This document shows positions 19,204 to 29,713 of a stretch of DNA of 64,000 nt, in pieces. Origin of the DNA: Anthracocystis setariae (lineage: Eukaryota; Basidiomycota; Ustilaginomycetes; Ustilaginales; Ustilaginaceae); NCBI GenBank assembly GCA_928724745.1, contig CAKMXJ010000037.1, forward strand, positions 1,178,001-1,242,000, read 5' to 3'. Numbering within the stretch: position 1 is the first letter of the stretch; the number at the start of each line of letters is the position of its first letter. The notes beneath the pieces are model-generated. The model saw nothing but the letters and a program-made list of their open reading frames with translations. It was not told the DNA's origin and ran no database searches. A program made the position numbers and the translations under genes.

Positions 19204-21998
19204 GGAGATGGAAGCGAGGGAAGAGAGTGCGGAAACAAAGTCGCGCACAGTATTGCTTGACGTGGAGGGTGTGGATGGATCGTTGTTTGTGGATGGTACG
19301 AGTTGCGCGATCTCGACGTTACGAGACGAGACGAGGCAAGGCAAAGGGCCAAGGATGGGCTGCGGTCAAGTGGAGGTGGGGCAGTGCAGGGAGTAGACTA
19401 TCCAGTGACGAATTGAGCCGAGCGCTACAGAAGTATTGGGATGCTGGGATGGTAGGCTTGTAGATGGATGCGATGGCTAAGGGATAGAAGAGCCGTCGAG
19501 GCGAACCCTTGGATTTCGTGGCTAGAAAGAGTGCTCTAGGTATGCGCGCCACAGATTTGGAGCGAGTGGGTTGGGCTATGGCGTATACTCGGAATGAGCG
19601 ATGTGCGTTGAGAGCGACAGATTGGAGCGGATATCGAGGTAGAATGTCGCAGGTAGGAATCGAAAGGAGTTGTTGGGATGGAGGGAATGTCTAGGAGATT
19701 AGAAGAGAATCGGGGGCAGCAAAGATAGCTTTTTGGACGAGGGTGGATTCTGTCACGGAAAAAAGAGGGCTTGAGAGCGCAGCAGCAGCAACAGCAGCAG
19801 CAGCAGCAGGCAAGCAGCACCACGCGTATCCCGAGAGTCACAGAGTGGAGTAATTCGCTCGCACTCATAAGCGGTCACCCTCTCTGTCGTTCGCTCTCTC
19901 CGTCGCTCTCGCTCGCCTTTGAGCTCTGACGGCGTCTCTCTTTCCCTCTCTGTCTTTCTGAGTTTGGATCACTCTCAACTCATTTTAATCATTTTGTCAA
20001 AGAGTCAAGCGAGCAAGAGACAGTAGTGAGGGCAATTTTAAGCTTCCACTGTGTCGCTGCGGTTTTCTTTTCTTCGGCGATGCTATGCGCTCGCGACAGT
20101 CGAGTGCAATCATCACTCACACACGCACACACACACGCACACATCCAGATGGGTGTAGATAGCGAAACACTGTCGAGGGAAGGCTACTACTGTACGAACT
20201 AACCAAAGATCCGAAAAACCCCAACGAGATGGAATGGGAAGGGGAGGGGATGTACACTCGATTGCCGGAACAGCGAGATTGGGTTGATTTGATTGCAGAG
20301 CCACGGCCGACTGGCGACGGCGACGGCGACGGCAATAATGGCAACGTTGTTTGGTGGGGTGGCGACTGATTGATTGTATGCGTTTGAATGTGGTCAGTTG
20401 ACTGCCTCGACCTTGTCTCACCGAATAATTGCGCATGCTTTTCGTGTTCTATCTTGAGCACCGATCAATGAAGCCTATACTGACACAACATGATACATTG
20501 TCGTCATATACAGGCCTTCCTCGAGCCTCGAGGGATGCTCTGCTTTGTATATAACAGTAAGCACGTTTGATGCGGTTAGCCGCTCTGATTTGATCGTCGC
20601 GGCTGAGACGGCGGATTGAGCAGACCAAGGCTTGTTACAAACGACGGGGCCAAGGCGACTGTTCTCTCTCTCTCTCTCTCTCTCTGTACTCTCTCTCTCT
20701 CTCTCGACGCGTCGACAATTGCTTGTTTAGCTGCATCGCAGCCTGCTTTGGCATACTGTACTCATTCTCACATTTGCCCGCAATTCAATCCTTAATCGAC
20801 CCAGTTCAACTGCATCCTAAGTGACCATGTGTTGTGACGCTCTAATTTCTAATCAAAGCGGTGAAACGTGCGTCTTTCTTTGGCGCGATTTTGTATTCAT
20901 CCTGCATCAATGAGACGAGTTATTCGAGTACTGTAATGAACTCGAATTCGCGATATGCACAAGTAGTGAAGTCTATTTCCAATTAAACAGATCAGATACA
21001 AGCATTTGATCGGGCCATTTCACATCTGCCTTGCCAGACGTGGTCGTTCGACGTTTCTATATTATGAACAGTACCTGTTCGGCTTGATTGAATATGAGCG
21101 CTTTGCCAGAAGAGTACATCACAGTACAGAGCTATCCTATAGGGGGGATAGACCTGTCTACGTAGCACTGTTGCAGCTTTGAATTGCGTCAGGCACCACA
21201 AATCAAGTCGGCCCTCAAGCTGTCGCAATCCAATCCGAACGACGCCGGATATCAAAGCACGTTTCGGTCGGTCCGCCTTCCTCTTGAAATATCGGCATCG
21301 GAAATTCGTCATTTTCAAGATGTAAGAGCTACAAAATCTCACAATGGTACCACGCTGTTGAATCTTGGTGTGATATGATGGTTGAGTCACGTGAATTGCA
21401 GTCGCTTAGCATTGTTAGTTCGTTCAAGCTTTAGAGCGGAAAGCGCAACGGAGCCACGAGTGGACGAGAAGAGAGAGAGAGAGAGATAGAGAGAGTGGCA
21501 CGTATTCGTTGTACTGTGTTCGTTGTGTGTTGGTTGGATTCACAGATTGTCACTAACTACCACTTTTGATTTGCCGGACTGTCGTTCACTCGTCTGCACA
21601 AGACTACATCGACTCGCATATCCTCACCTTCGCTTTCTCTTCGCCACGCCCTCCGGCTCCCATCCTCATTTCCATCTCGATTCTGCTTTCGTCAAGAATT
21701 CCCCTACTAGGACCCTCGCATCCCTCGCATCAACCTTGCCTTGGCGCTTTCCGCCTCCACTCCCAAACCGACAAACAGCTTCAATCCTTTTTGGATCCAC
21801 CCTTCTTCCTGCTGCACTCCATCTTCGGCTTCAAAAAGCTGATCGCACAGCTCACGGCTTTTGTCGCAAGCATTCGCCAGTAAAACTCGCAGCGACAAGC
21901 ATCAACGCTCATCGAGTCATCTCTGTCTCATCGATACCCTCCAATCCATCCACGACAACACCTGTCACCGCCGCAACCGTGTGACAATCCCCATCACC
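19204..21998. other. Repeat-rich intergenic region, LAMMER kinase / UBC9
   Basis: 2.8 kb between divergent genes with no supportable coding region. It holds a GCA-rich tract (about 19779-19818), a CA-rich tract (about 20117-20146), two CT tracts (about 20663-20685 and 20690-20705) and a GA tract (about 21470-21495). The final 400 bp before UBC9 are C/T-rich as expected for a leader. The poly-Cys and poly-Gln frames over the GCA tract are repeat artefacts. Confidence 0.55.
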
Positions 21999-22702
21999 AT
22001 GGCAGGCATCTGCAGAAATCGTCTTGCGGAAGAGCGCAAACAGTGGCGCAAGGACCATCCATTCGTAAGGATCTCTCCTCATCTCCATCTTCCCTGTTCA
22101 GCGCTTTCATCTTGCAGACCATCGTTGACTCTTCGTTCTGTGTCGTTTTTACATCTTTTGCTTCTTTCACATCGTACCAACAGGGCTTCTACGCACGACC
22201 AGCAAAAGCGCCAGATGGTTCGCTCGATCTCATGAACTGGGAAGTCGGCATTCCTGGCAAAGCCAACGTAAGTGCCTCATCCCACAATCTTGTACACACT
22301 TGCTGGCTTCAGCATTCGTTCTGATTTGACAACCCTTCCTTTCTTGTCCACTCTGCCTCGATCACAAAACAGACACCATGGGAAGGCGGCCTGTATAAAC
22401 TGCGCATGATCTTCCCCGAAGAATACCCAAGCAAGCCGCCCAAGTGCAAGTTCACGCCACCGCTCTTCCATCCCAACGTTTTCCCATCCGGCACCGTGTG
22501 TCTGAGCATCTTGGATGAGGACAAGGGCTGGAAGCCAGCCATCACGATCAAGCAGATTTTGTTGGGCATTCAAGACTTGCTCAACGATCCCAACCCACAC
22601 GACCCGGCGCAGAGCGAAGCGTTCACCATGTTCCAAAAGGATGCTGCTGCGTACGAGAGGCGCGTTCGACAACAGGCTAGAGACATGGCGACCGCTGCGT
22701 AG
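21999..22702 (+). CDS. UBC9: SUMO-conjugating enzyme UBC9
   Basis: 159-aa E2 that transfers SUMO to target lysines in the nucleus. Three exons: 21999-22064, 22184-22267 and 22373-22702. Both introns are phase 0 (donors GTAAGG and GTAAGT, acceptors ACAG and ACAG). The exons join to [20 protein letters not shown], then [20 protein letters not shown], then [20 protein letters not shown]. The catalytic cysteine is Cys93 in [12 protein letters not shown], and the downstream [17 protein letters not shown] helix is typical. Length matches the 157-158 aa usual for Ubc9. Convergent with the rhodanese gene. Confidence 0.96.
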
Positions 22703-23025
22703 AGAGGTGCAGTCTCGTCACGAAAGAACAAGGTTGCCGGAGATTTGTACAGTAACAACTGCGGTTGAGAAGAGAGTGCGGCATGGAGAGTTTCAATCCA
22801 TACATAGCCCTTGTGCACACAACAGACATGGTCGTCCAATTTCAGAGGGCAAGCATACCCAAGCTCTGAGACGCATCTGGTAGATGGAATACAACTGAAC
22901 GAGAGCGCGTTCGTTTCAAAGCTTGCAAGGATGCAACAGCTCCGACACGCACTCCATTACAGCAACTTGTTCAAGGGGCAACGCTATCGTCACAAACGAA
23001 ATTGCGAATGCAATGATGGAAGATC
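22703..23025. other. Convergent intergenic region, UBC9 / rhodanese
   Basis: 323 bp shared 3' region. No gene seen. Confidence 0.5.
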
Positions 23026-23592
23026 CTAATCGTCGTCCTCCTTGACCTTACTCTGCTGACCCCTCTTCTCCTCCTGCTGAACCCAATCCAGCCAACTTCC
23101 CTCGTAATTCCTTACATTCCACCATCCATTCTTCTGGGCAAACTCGAGAGCCTGTTGCGACCTCTTACCGGATCTGCAGTAAAAGATGATCTTGTCGTTG
23201 TATTCTGGTCTGTCGAAAGCAAAGTCGCGGGTGAAATCGCCGCCTGAACCCGAGAATGCTTGTTGGAACTGCGATAGCGGTACGTTGACGGCCGAGGGGA
23301 TGATGCCTTGCGCGACTTCGCTGGGTTCGCGAACGTCGATGATGGTGATCTCACCGGAGGGGGATTCGGTTTCGGGTTTGAGTTCGGCGTATCTGACTAC
23401 GCCTTGGCTCTGCCATGTGGTGTCCTCGGAGAAACGCGCGGTGGTGCAGGAGAAGCTTCGTGCGTGGGCAGCAGCGATCGTGCGAGGAATCGCAGAGTGT
23501 GGGATGGACGCAGCGGTGCGCGTGAGGGAGACAGCGCGGGGGAGAGTTCGCGGAAGTACGCGTAGGGCTCGAGTGACGCAACGAGCTGACAT
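23026..23592 (-). CDS. Mitochondrial rhodanese-domain sulfurtransferase
   Basis: 188-aa single-domain rhodanese. Residues 1-55 are rich in Arg, Ala and Ser with no acidic residue, a typical mitochondrial presequence. The rhodanese domain (about 63-175) has IIDVREPSEVAQGIIPSAVNVP and the active-site loop FYCRSGKRS, with Cys139 as the predicted persulfide carrier, then NVRNYEGSWLDW. Such proteins move sulfane sulfur, for example thiosulfate to cyanide or glutathione; the physiological acceptor cannot be read here. Start is the first ATG (23592); an in-frame GTG lies five codons upstream. Divergent from the CCDC124-like gene. Confidence 0.88.
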   Translation of the reverse strand: MSARCVTRALRVLPRTLPRAVSLTRTAASIPHSAIPRTIAAAHARSFSCTTARFSEDTTWQSQGVVRYAELKPETESPSGEITIIDVREPSEVAQGIIPSAVNVPLSQFQQAFSGSGGDFTRDFAFDRPEYNDKIIFYCRSGKRSQQALEFAQKNGWWNVRNYEGSWLDWVQQEEKRGQQSKVKEDDD

Positions 23593-24219
23593 TTCAGATG
23601 GATGCACTTAGGATGATAGAAAGAAGGAAACAGATGGTGTGGTGAGAAGGTGAGTGGATATGTCCAGAGGGTGGGGAACTGGCCGGTGCGCAGCAGCAGC
23701 AGCAGCGGTACTTAGAGTAGTAGTGATAGATTTTGTTGCCGGAGTCTTGCGTGATTGCTTCCTTCTCTTGCGGACCTTCCGAAAATGTCATCGGCCTTTC
23801 GCCCGACTATTGCACTCCACTTGGGTTCTTCTTGCTTCCTGCTCCAGGCCGAGTCTATCTCAACAACAATATCAATCTCGCTCTCACATTGGTCATATCT
23901 CACACAGCCTCAGGCTGAAGAGCAGACTCCTACTCTCATCATCAGAACGATGTCAACAAGCACAAGATCGCTATCTTTGTTAGCCCGATTGCTGGCTCGC
24001 TCCATCGAACAATGACGACAAGAACAGCGCAGAAGAGCTCAGAAGACGCGCCCTATTCGCCAAAAGTGGAGGAAAACATCGCAAAGTCCACGGAACCCGG
24101 AACCCGGAACCTCGCCAAGCTCTAATTCCACATCGTGATCGAGCCACCCCACCACCACTACCACCACCGCCATCCTTCTTGGCACTCCTGCACCATCTCG
24201 ATCGCGCTACACAGCAAAC
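23593..24219. promoter_or_regulatory. Bidirectional promoter region, rhodanese / CCDC124-like gene
   Basis: 627 bp between divergent starts. It contains a short CAG run at about 23690-23706 and no supportable gene. Confidence 0.5.
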
Positions 24220-25014
24220 ATGCCGCCCAAAGGTACGCTCTGCTCTCCAACTAACCCGGCAGCTTGGCCTCCCCATTCCCACACTTGAGCTGACACGCAT
24301 TCTTTGTCGCATCTCTTCCGACCTTGCTATGGTGTAGGAGGTAACGCCAAAAAAGAGTCCGGCCGCGCGAAGAAAGCGGCGAACGAGGACAAGAAAGCCG
24401 CCGCCAGCATAGCCAAAGCCGAAGCCGACGAAGCCGCACGTTGGGAAGACCCCGCTGGATCTCGTGGCAAAACCGCCGCCGAAAAGAAAGCGGACAAAGC
24501 AGCCGAAGCCGCGCGCAAAGCCGAAGAGAAGAAACGGCTGGAAGCCGAAGATGCCGCCAACCTGCCTTCTGCGCCTGTGAAAGCGGCGAACAAAGGCAAT
24601 AATGCGCCCAAGAAATCCGCGCTCAAATCAGGCGCCCCGACCGGCATCGATGGCGCGATCGCTTCGTTCTCCGCCGACAACCTCGACGACGCGCTTGATG
24701 CCATGTCGCTGGTCAATGAGAAATCCGATAAGGCCAGCAAGGGTAGTGCCGCCGCTGAGATCGAACGACACCCAGAACGTAGATTCAAAGCCGCATTCGA
24801 AGCGTACAAGCAACATCAGCTGCCTATCCTCAAGGAGGAGCATAAGGGGTTGCGTCTTCAGCAGTATCACGATATTTTGTACAAGCAGTTCCAAAAACAC
24901 CCCGACAATCCGTTCAACCAACTCAGCGTAGCGTACGACGCCAGCAAGGAGGACAAGCTCGCCGCACTCGAAGCCAAGCGCAATCAGAAGGAGAAGAAGC
25001 TCCGAGATGCCTAA
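24220..25014 (+). CDS. CCDC124/Lso2-type ribosome-associated coiled-coil protein
   Basis: 229 aa. Exon 1 is only 13 nt (24220-24232; MPPK plus one base) and exon 2 is 24338-25014; donor GTACGC, acceptor GTAG, phase 1, restoring MPPKGGNAKKESGRAKK. The N-terminal half is a Lys/Ala/Glu coiled coil with many AAxKKA repeats. The C-terminal half is the conserved CCDC124 domain: HPERRFKAAFEAYKQHQLP, LKEEHKGLRLQQYHDILYKQ, HPDNPFNQLSVAYDASKEDK. Human CCDC124 and yeast Lso2 bind the ribosomal A site/mRNA channel of idle ribosomes during recovery from starvation. Human CCDC124 has a similar length. Convergent with NAD kinase, 41 bp between stops. Confidence 0.88.
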
Positions 25015-25055
25015 GCATTGCAGTGAGGGGTGTATCGATTTCACTTGTATTCGAT

Positions 25056-26681
25056 TTAATCTTCTTCTTCGAAACCTCCGTTTCCACCGAGAGTTCCTCT
25101 ACCGCCGAAACTGGCGTTAAACTTGAGCAGCGTGTTGATGTCGCTGACCCAATCGTCGTGACCTCGGTCTGTGAACTTTTCGCCGAGGGTTGGACTGAGT
25201 GGTGGATTGTGGTGGTGGGATTTCCGACTGACGCAGGGGATCGGGAAGGGACTCATGGACACTTGGAGATATTCTCCTGGTTGGAGTAATTTCGAGATTC
25301 GACCGTCGACGGTGAGTTCGGCGGGGGAGCGTGATTCGTCCGAAATCTTGAGCTGGATGATGGAGTCCGAGGGGAGGAGGACGGTACGGAATGAGAGTGA
25401 GCGCGGACAGATGGGGGTTAGAACGAGCGATTGAACGGAAGGGTGGACGATGGGTCCTCCGGCGGAGAGAGAGTAGGCGGTCGAGCCGGTCGGCGTTGCA
25501 ATGATCAGTCCGTCCGACTGTGGATTCAATTAAGAATTGGAAAAAAAAAAGCGTGGTCAGTCGATGCTCGTCGGATGCCATGTGAGAAAGAGCGAGGAAG
25601 GACTTACAATCGCTTGTGTGAGATGCTGTCCATCAACATAGGCATCGATTTTGGTCATATGTGGCTCCCTCCCCCTATGCAGAGCGACTTCATTCATCAG
25701 ATGTACATCATAGCACGTACCTCGCTCGTTCCTATCCTCTATCTGACAGAAACTCTCGCCATTGTGACGATGACTCGTCTGCCTCAACCTCATCCTGAGC
25801 AGCAAACTGATATCGCCATTCATCATATCCTCCAACGCGTGCTTGTACGCCTTAACATCATACGGCAGCAGAAACCCCAAGGTGCCCATGGAGAAGCTCA
25901 ACACGGGTGGCACCGCATCTCGATCGAACAGACTGGACACATGCAGGATCGAGCCATCACCACCGAGGGTGATGACAAAGTCGGTCTTTTGCACCAACAT
26001 GGCCTTATCCGCAGGACTGGCCGAGACGAGGTGCGGGTATTCGGAGGCTAGATCGCCGTCGTTGGAGTCGATGACATCGGATTCCAGGATGATGTTGAGG
26101 TGCGGGTAGGTCGAGTAGATGTGACGGATGATGTGCGACATGGCATGGGTTGCGCGCGTGTCGCGTTTCTTCTTGACTATAAGCACGTTGGAGGGGGACG
26201 CCATCCACGAGAATGTATGAGTTCCGGCATAGCTACTACCGACTCGCGTAGTGATCTTGTTGGCGCTACGGGCAGGGATGATTTTGGAGAGACGGCCGGC
26301 GGGACCGACAGAAACATCGACTTTGTCTGGAAGGTCGTGAAGGGTAGGACGAGAGGATTCGGGTCGCTTTTCAGCTGCACGAGCCGAGACGCTTGTAGAG
26401 AAGCGCCTGATGGTGCACAACGAGGTCAAGCATGAGACCTGGGCTGGTTCTGGTCTAGGCTGCCTTGAAGCCGAATGGATGCGACGAGCACCTGTTGAGC
26501 AAGTCGCAAGCGATAGGTTGGAGCGTGGTGTGCTTGATCGTATCGCGAGAGCTGCATCGACGGCTGCGGTGAGAGGTTGCCTGGACAGTCTAGGGACTAT
26601 GCTGGTGACCATGTTGCGTCGCTCGATGCAGCGCCGTGCGGCTTGAAGCGATGCAGGGATGGACTGAGCTGCGATTAGCAT
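25056..26681 (-). CDS. Mitochondrial NAD(H) kinase (Pos5-like)
   Basis: 511 aa, two exons: 26681-25608 and 25517-25056; the 89-nt intron has donor GTAAGT and acceptor CACAG, phase 0. NAD kinases make NADP(H) from NAD(H) and ATP. Seen: a basic, Ser/Ala-rich N-terminus of about 100 residues consistent with mitochondrial import, [21 protein letters not shown], the GGDGS motif near residue 240 ([18 protein letters not shown]), MNEVALHRG near 328, and, right after the splice, [22 protein letters not shown]. The GGDGS and NE motifs are the catalytic core. An internal ATG at 26612 is a possible alternative start. The C-terminus is extended and Gly-rich, ending GGFEEED. Mitochondrial location is inferred. 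Confidence 0.88.
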
Positions 26682-27609
26682 GTCAAGGATGAAAAGCACA
26701 AAGCTCGGCTGACTGGAATGAGGCCAACCGACCCTCCACTTTGAGTTCTGCAGCTCACCCTTTTTTCATGTTACATCATGGAGGCTCACAGGAAAATCGA
26801 ATTTGAAATTGGACCCTCGGCCAAGATCGTGTCTCTGGCTAGAAAGCTGCGGCTGCTGCTGCTGCTGTTGAGAAGAAACTTCGACTGCATCTGGATGTCC
26901 AAGCATAATCGATCGCAGCGTTGTTCCGAGCCGGCGTCGGACCGGCAAATGGTACAAAGCACAGCATTGTAGGTACAGTGCAGTTCCATATAGGGCCGAA
27001 GCACGGTTGCGCATTCAGACTGGAAAAGTTGTTTGTACGCCTCGTGGCAGACGCAGGGCGGCACAAGATGACTGGCGCGCATGAATCACAGATTGCATCG
27101 GAGCGAACCAGGAACAGAAGAACAAGGCGCCATCTCCTTCTCCTTCTCCTTGTACCAGAGTGCCTATCAAGATCTTTGCCGGATACTGGACTGACCGTTG
27201 GTGCATCAGAAAGAAGAAGAGAAAAAAATTGACTTGATTTTTTTTTTTCCCCTTGTCGATGATGTGGATGTGGTTTGACTCCTTCAGAAGCGAGGATCGC
27301 AGTAGATACATAGGGTTTAGGGTTCACACTTTGCCGCTGTCAGGACCGTTTACCGCCGCTCTTGCGTTCAAACAGCGCCGAACCGTTTCATATTCACGAT
27401 TTCATTCGTTCCTGCTGATCGTCTGTCCCGCGTGGGCCCTTGACGATGCCACAAATTTGTTTTCTTCCAACTTTTGTCGTCCCTCCTTATATTCGCCCCT
27501 GCACCCGTCTTTGTATCATTCCTCAACATCGTCCACCAACCGTGCATCTTTGCACCTTGCCTTTCGCCGTCCTTCGCTCCAGTGTGACGTTGACGATTGA
27601 TTGCTCATC
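26682..27609. promoter_or_regulatory. Divergent intergenic region, NAD kinase / MFS permease
   Basis: 928 bp with both promoters. It contains a short CTG run (about 26850-26870), a T-run (27238-27249) and one telomere-like TTTAGGG unit near 27317 that is not repeated. No gene is supported. Confidence 0.5.
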
Positions 27610-29286
27610 ATGGCATCCACCACCGTCGCCGCTGGCTCCGTCGCGGCCGTTTCTGAGCGTCGCTTGCTTTGGAAAATCGACTTGCTGCTCATGCCCCTCA
27701 TGACCATCGCCTATGGTCTTCAGTTCTACGACAAAGCCATCCTCGGATCTGCCACCATCTTTGGCATCCTCAAAGATCTCGATCTCGCCGTTGTCACCCC
27801 CGGTCACCCTCCCAAAACCTCGCTTCAACGTTACTCGACCGCCACCTCGGCCTTCTACTGGGGCTACCTCGTCGCCGCCTTCCCCATGGCTCTTCTCGTC
27901 CAGCGATTCAGACCCAACGTTTTCCTCGGATGTGCCATCTTGCTTTGGGGTGCCATCGTCATCCTCACCCCCGCCATCACCAGCTGGAAGGGCTTCATCG
28001 CCCAAAGGTTCTTCCTCGGTGCCATCGAGAGTGCCGTCAGTCCCGGCTTCGTACTCATCACCCGAAGTTGGTACAAGAGGAGCGAACAGCCGCTCAGGTT
28101 GGGCATTTGGTATTCCGCCACCGGTCTCTTCTCCATCTTTTCCGGCTTGGTCAACTACGGTCTCGGCAAGGCCGGCAGCAAGCCACACGCACCCTTGCAT
28201 GCGTGGAAGTACATGTTCCTCTTTGCTGGATCGCTCACCATCCTGTTTGGCGCCATCCTGCTCTTGCTGCTGCCGTCGTCCCCTGTGGGCAGGCCAATTG
28301 TACAGATCCCCGGATACAACCGTTTCTCGCCCGAGGAGAAGAGCCTTGCCGTAGGTCGATTGCGCTCCAACATCACCGGTGAGTTGCAAGACGACGAGGA
28401 TGCCACCGTTCGAGGCAGTTCGCTCGAACAACACAAGGAACATGTGCTCGACAACGACGATTCGGTCGCCGAGGTCCCCGCTACTCCTCTCCCCACCGCG
28501 GGCCTCAAGGACCGTCTGGCATCGCTCAACGTCTCTGCGTCGACCTCGGGCATTCGAGAGCGCTGGAACATGGCCCAAGTCAAGGAAGCCGTGCTCGACT
28601 ACAAAGTGTGGATCTTCTTCCTCCAGGCCATCTCGATTTACATCTGCAATGGAGGCGTCACTGCGTTCGGTGCCTACATCATCAAATCGTTCGGCTACTC
28701 GTCGGTTCGCTCCATCATCCTCCAGACCCCCGGTGGCGCCACTACGTGTGTTTCGATCTACGTTTCCACACTGATCGTACTCAAAGTGCGCAACTCGCGT
28801 TCCATCCTGCTCATGTTCACCTGCTTGCCTGTCATGGCGGGCGCCATCATGATCTGGAAGGGCGATTGGAGCAACCGTGCCATCCCCCTGGCTGGTTACT
28901 ATCTGTTGCCCATCTTTGGCGCACCGTTCGTGCTTATGCTGTCTCTCAGTACCGCCAACATTGCCGGTGCGACCAAGCAGAGCATCACTTCGGCGTTTGT
29001 GTTTGCCGGCTACAATGTGGGCAACATCATCGCGCCATATCTGACCATCGCCAGCGAGGCGCCCATTCATTACAAGAAGACGTTCGTCGCCATCATTTCG
29101 TGCATGGCCATCACCATCGTTCTCACGCTCATCCTAGATGTTGGACTGTGGCTCCAGAACAAGAAGAGGAGGCAGCTAAGGGAGCACGAGGCAAAGAGCG
29201 TCGACGAAGTTGATGAAATCAAAAAGAGAGCTATCCTGGAAGATTGGACCGACGGCCAGAATCCCTACTTCGAGTATGCTTATTAA
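27610..29286 (+). CDS. MFS anion:cation symporter, allantoate-permease (Dal5) type
   Basis: 558-aa plasma-membrane transporter with about twelve hydrophobic segments. The N-terminal half has LLMPLMTIAYGLQFYDKAIL, TSAFYWGYLVAAFPMALLVQ, and the helix 4-5 signature GFIAQRFFLGAIESAVSPGF plus SWYKRSEQPLRLGIWYS, typical of the Dal5/Tna1 anion:cation symporter family. A long hydrophilic central loop (about 235-330) is followed by helices 7-12 and a charged cytosolic tail. Family members import allantoate, ureidosuccinate, nicotinate, dipeptides or other organic anions; substrate cannot be assigned. No intron. The ATG at 27610 follows an in-frame TTG. A nutrient role is inferred. Confidence 0.85.
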   Translation: MASTTVAAGSVAAVSERRLLWKIDLLLMPLMTIAYGLQFYDKAILGSATIFGILKDLDLAVVTPGHPPKTSLQRYSTATSAFYWGYLVAAFPMALLVQRFRPNVFLGCAILLWGAIVILTPAITSWKGFIAQRFFLGAIESAVSPGFVLITRSWYKRSEQPLRLGIWYSATGLFSIFSGLVNYGLGKAGSKPHAPLHAWKYMFLFAGSLTILFGAILLLLLPSSPVGRPIVQIPGYNRFSPEEKSLAVGRLRSNITGELQDDEDATVRGSSLEQHKEHVLDNDDSVAEVPATPLPTAGLKDRLASLNVSASTSGIRERWNMAQVKEAVLDYKVWIFFLQAISIYICNGGVTAFGAYIIKSFGYSSVRSIILQTPGGATTCVSIYVSTLIVLKVRNSRSILLMFTCLPVMAGAIMIWKGDWSNRAIPLAGYYLLPIFGAPFVLMLSLSTANIAGATKQSITSAFVFAGYNVGNIIAPYLTIASEAPIHYKKTFVAIISCMAITIVLTLILDVGLWLQNKKRRQLREHEAKSVDEVDEIKKRAILEDWTDGQNPYFEYAY

Positions 29287-29713
29287 CAGGGCTCATACAG
29301 CTATATCGAAATGGAATTTGGATCAGTTTGCCTTGTACTGCTCTGTGCCACTGTGCCACAACCAGCTGTGGATCCCTTGATGTGTGCAGTCTTTCGGTCG
29401 ATGTGTGGTTGAGTAGAAGATGGAACTGATCTTGGAATTCGCAATGCTGTGGTGTTGGGTGCAGACGCAGGGTCCAGTTGAGCGCATGTTTTTGGCTCCG
29501 TCTGGTTCGTGCAAATCTATACACCATCCCACCGAGACTCGATTCCACCAGCACCTTCCTCTACCATGCTTTCAGCTTTTCCACCATGCAGTCGTAGATC
29601 TCTTTACGTCTGCTGAAGGTAGCCGATATGACTCATCCTTCGATCCGATAGAATCCGGCGAGCTTATGGCCACTTTCGTATATACTAGCGTTGAACCAAA
29701 CCAGGGCGTCACA
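29287..29713. other. Intergenic region, MFS permease / XRCC4-like gene
   Basis: 427 bp with the permease 3' UTR and the promoter of the next gene. The next frame is open back to 29420 with ATGs at 29420 and 29666, so part may be coding. Confidence 0.4.

Noticed and set aside
19536..19868. Frame with a poly-Cys run
   Set aside because: Translation of a GCA triplet tract in intergenic DNA; the Cys run is a repeat artefact.
27311..27324. Telomere-like TTTAGGG
   Set aside because: At most two loose units inside a promoter region; not an array.
26839..27327. 162-codon minus-strand frame between NAD kinase and the permease
   Set aside because: Low-complexity, lies in a promoter region, no similarity.
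27523..29070. Long minus-strand frame (515 codons) opposite the MFS permease
   Set aside because: Shadow of the transporter's codon bias; low-complexity Gly/Asp/Glu sequence and no family motif.
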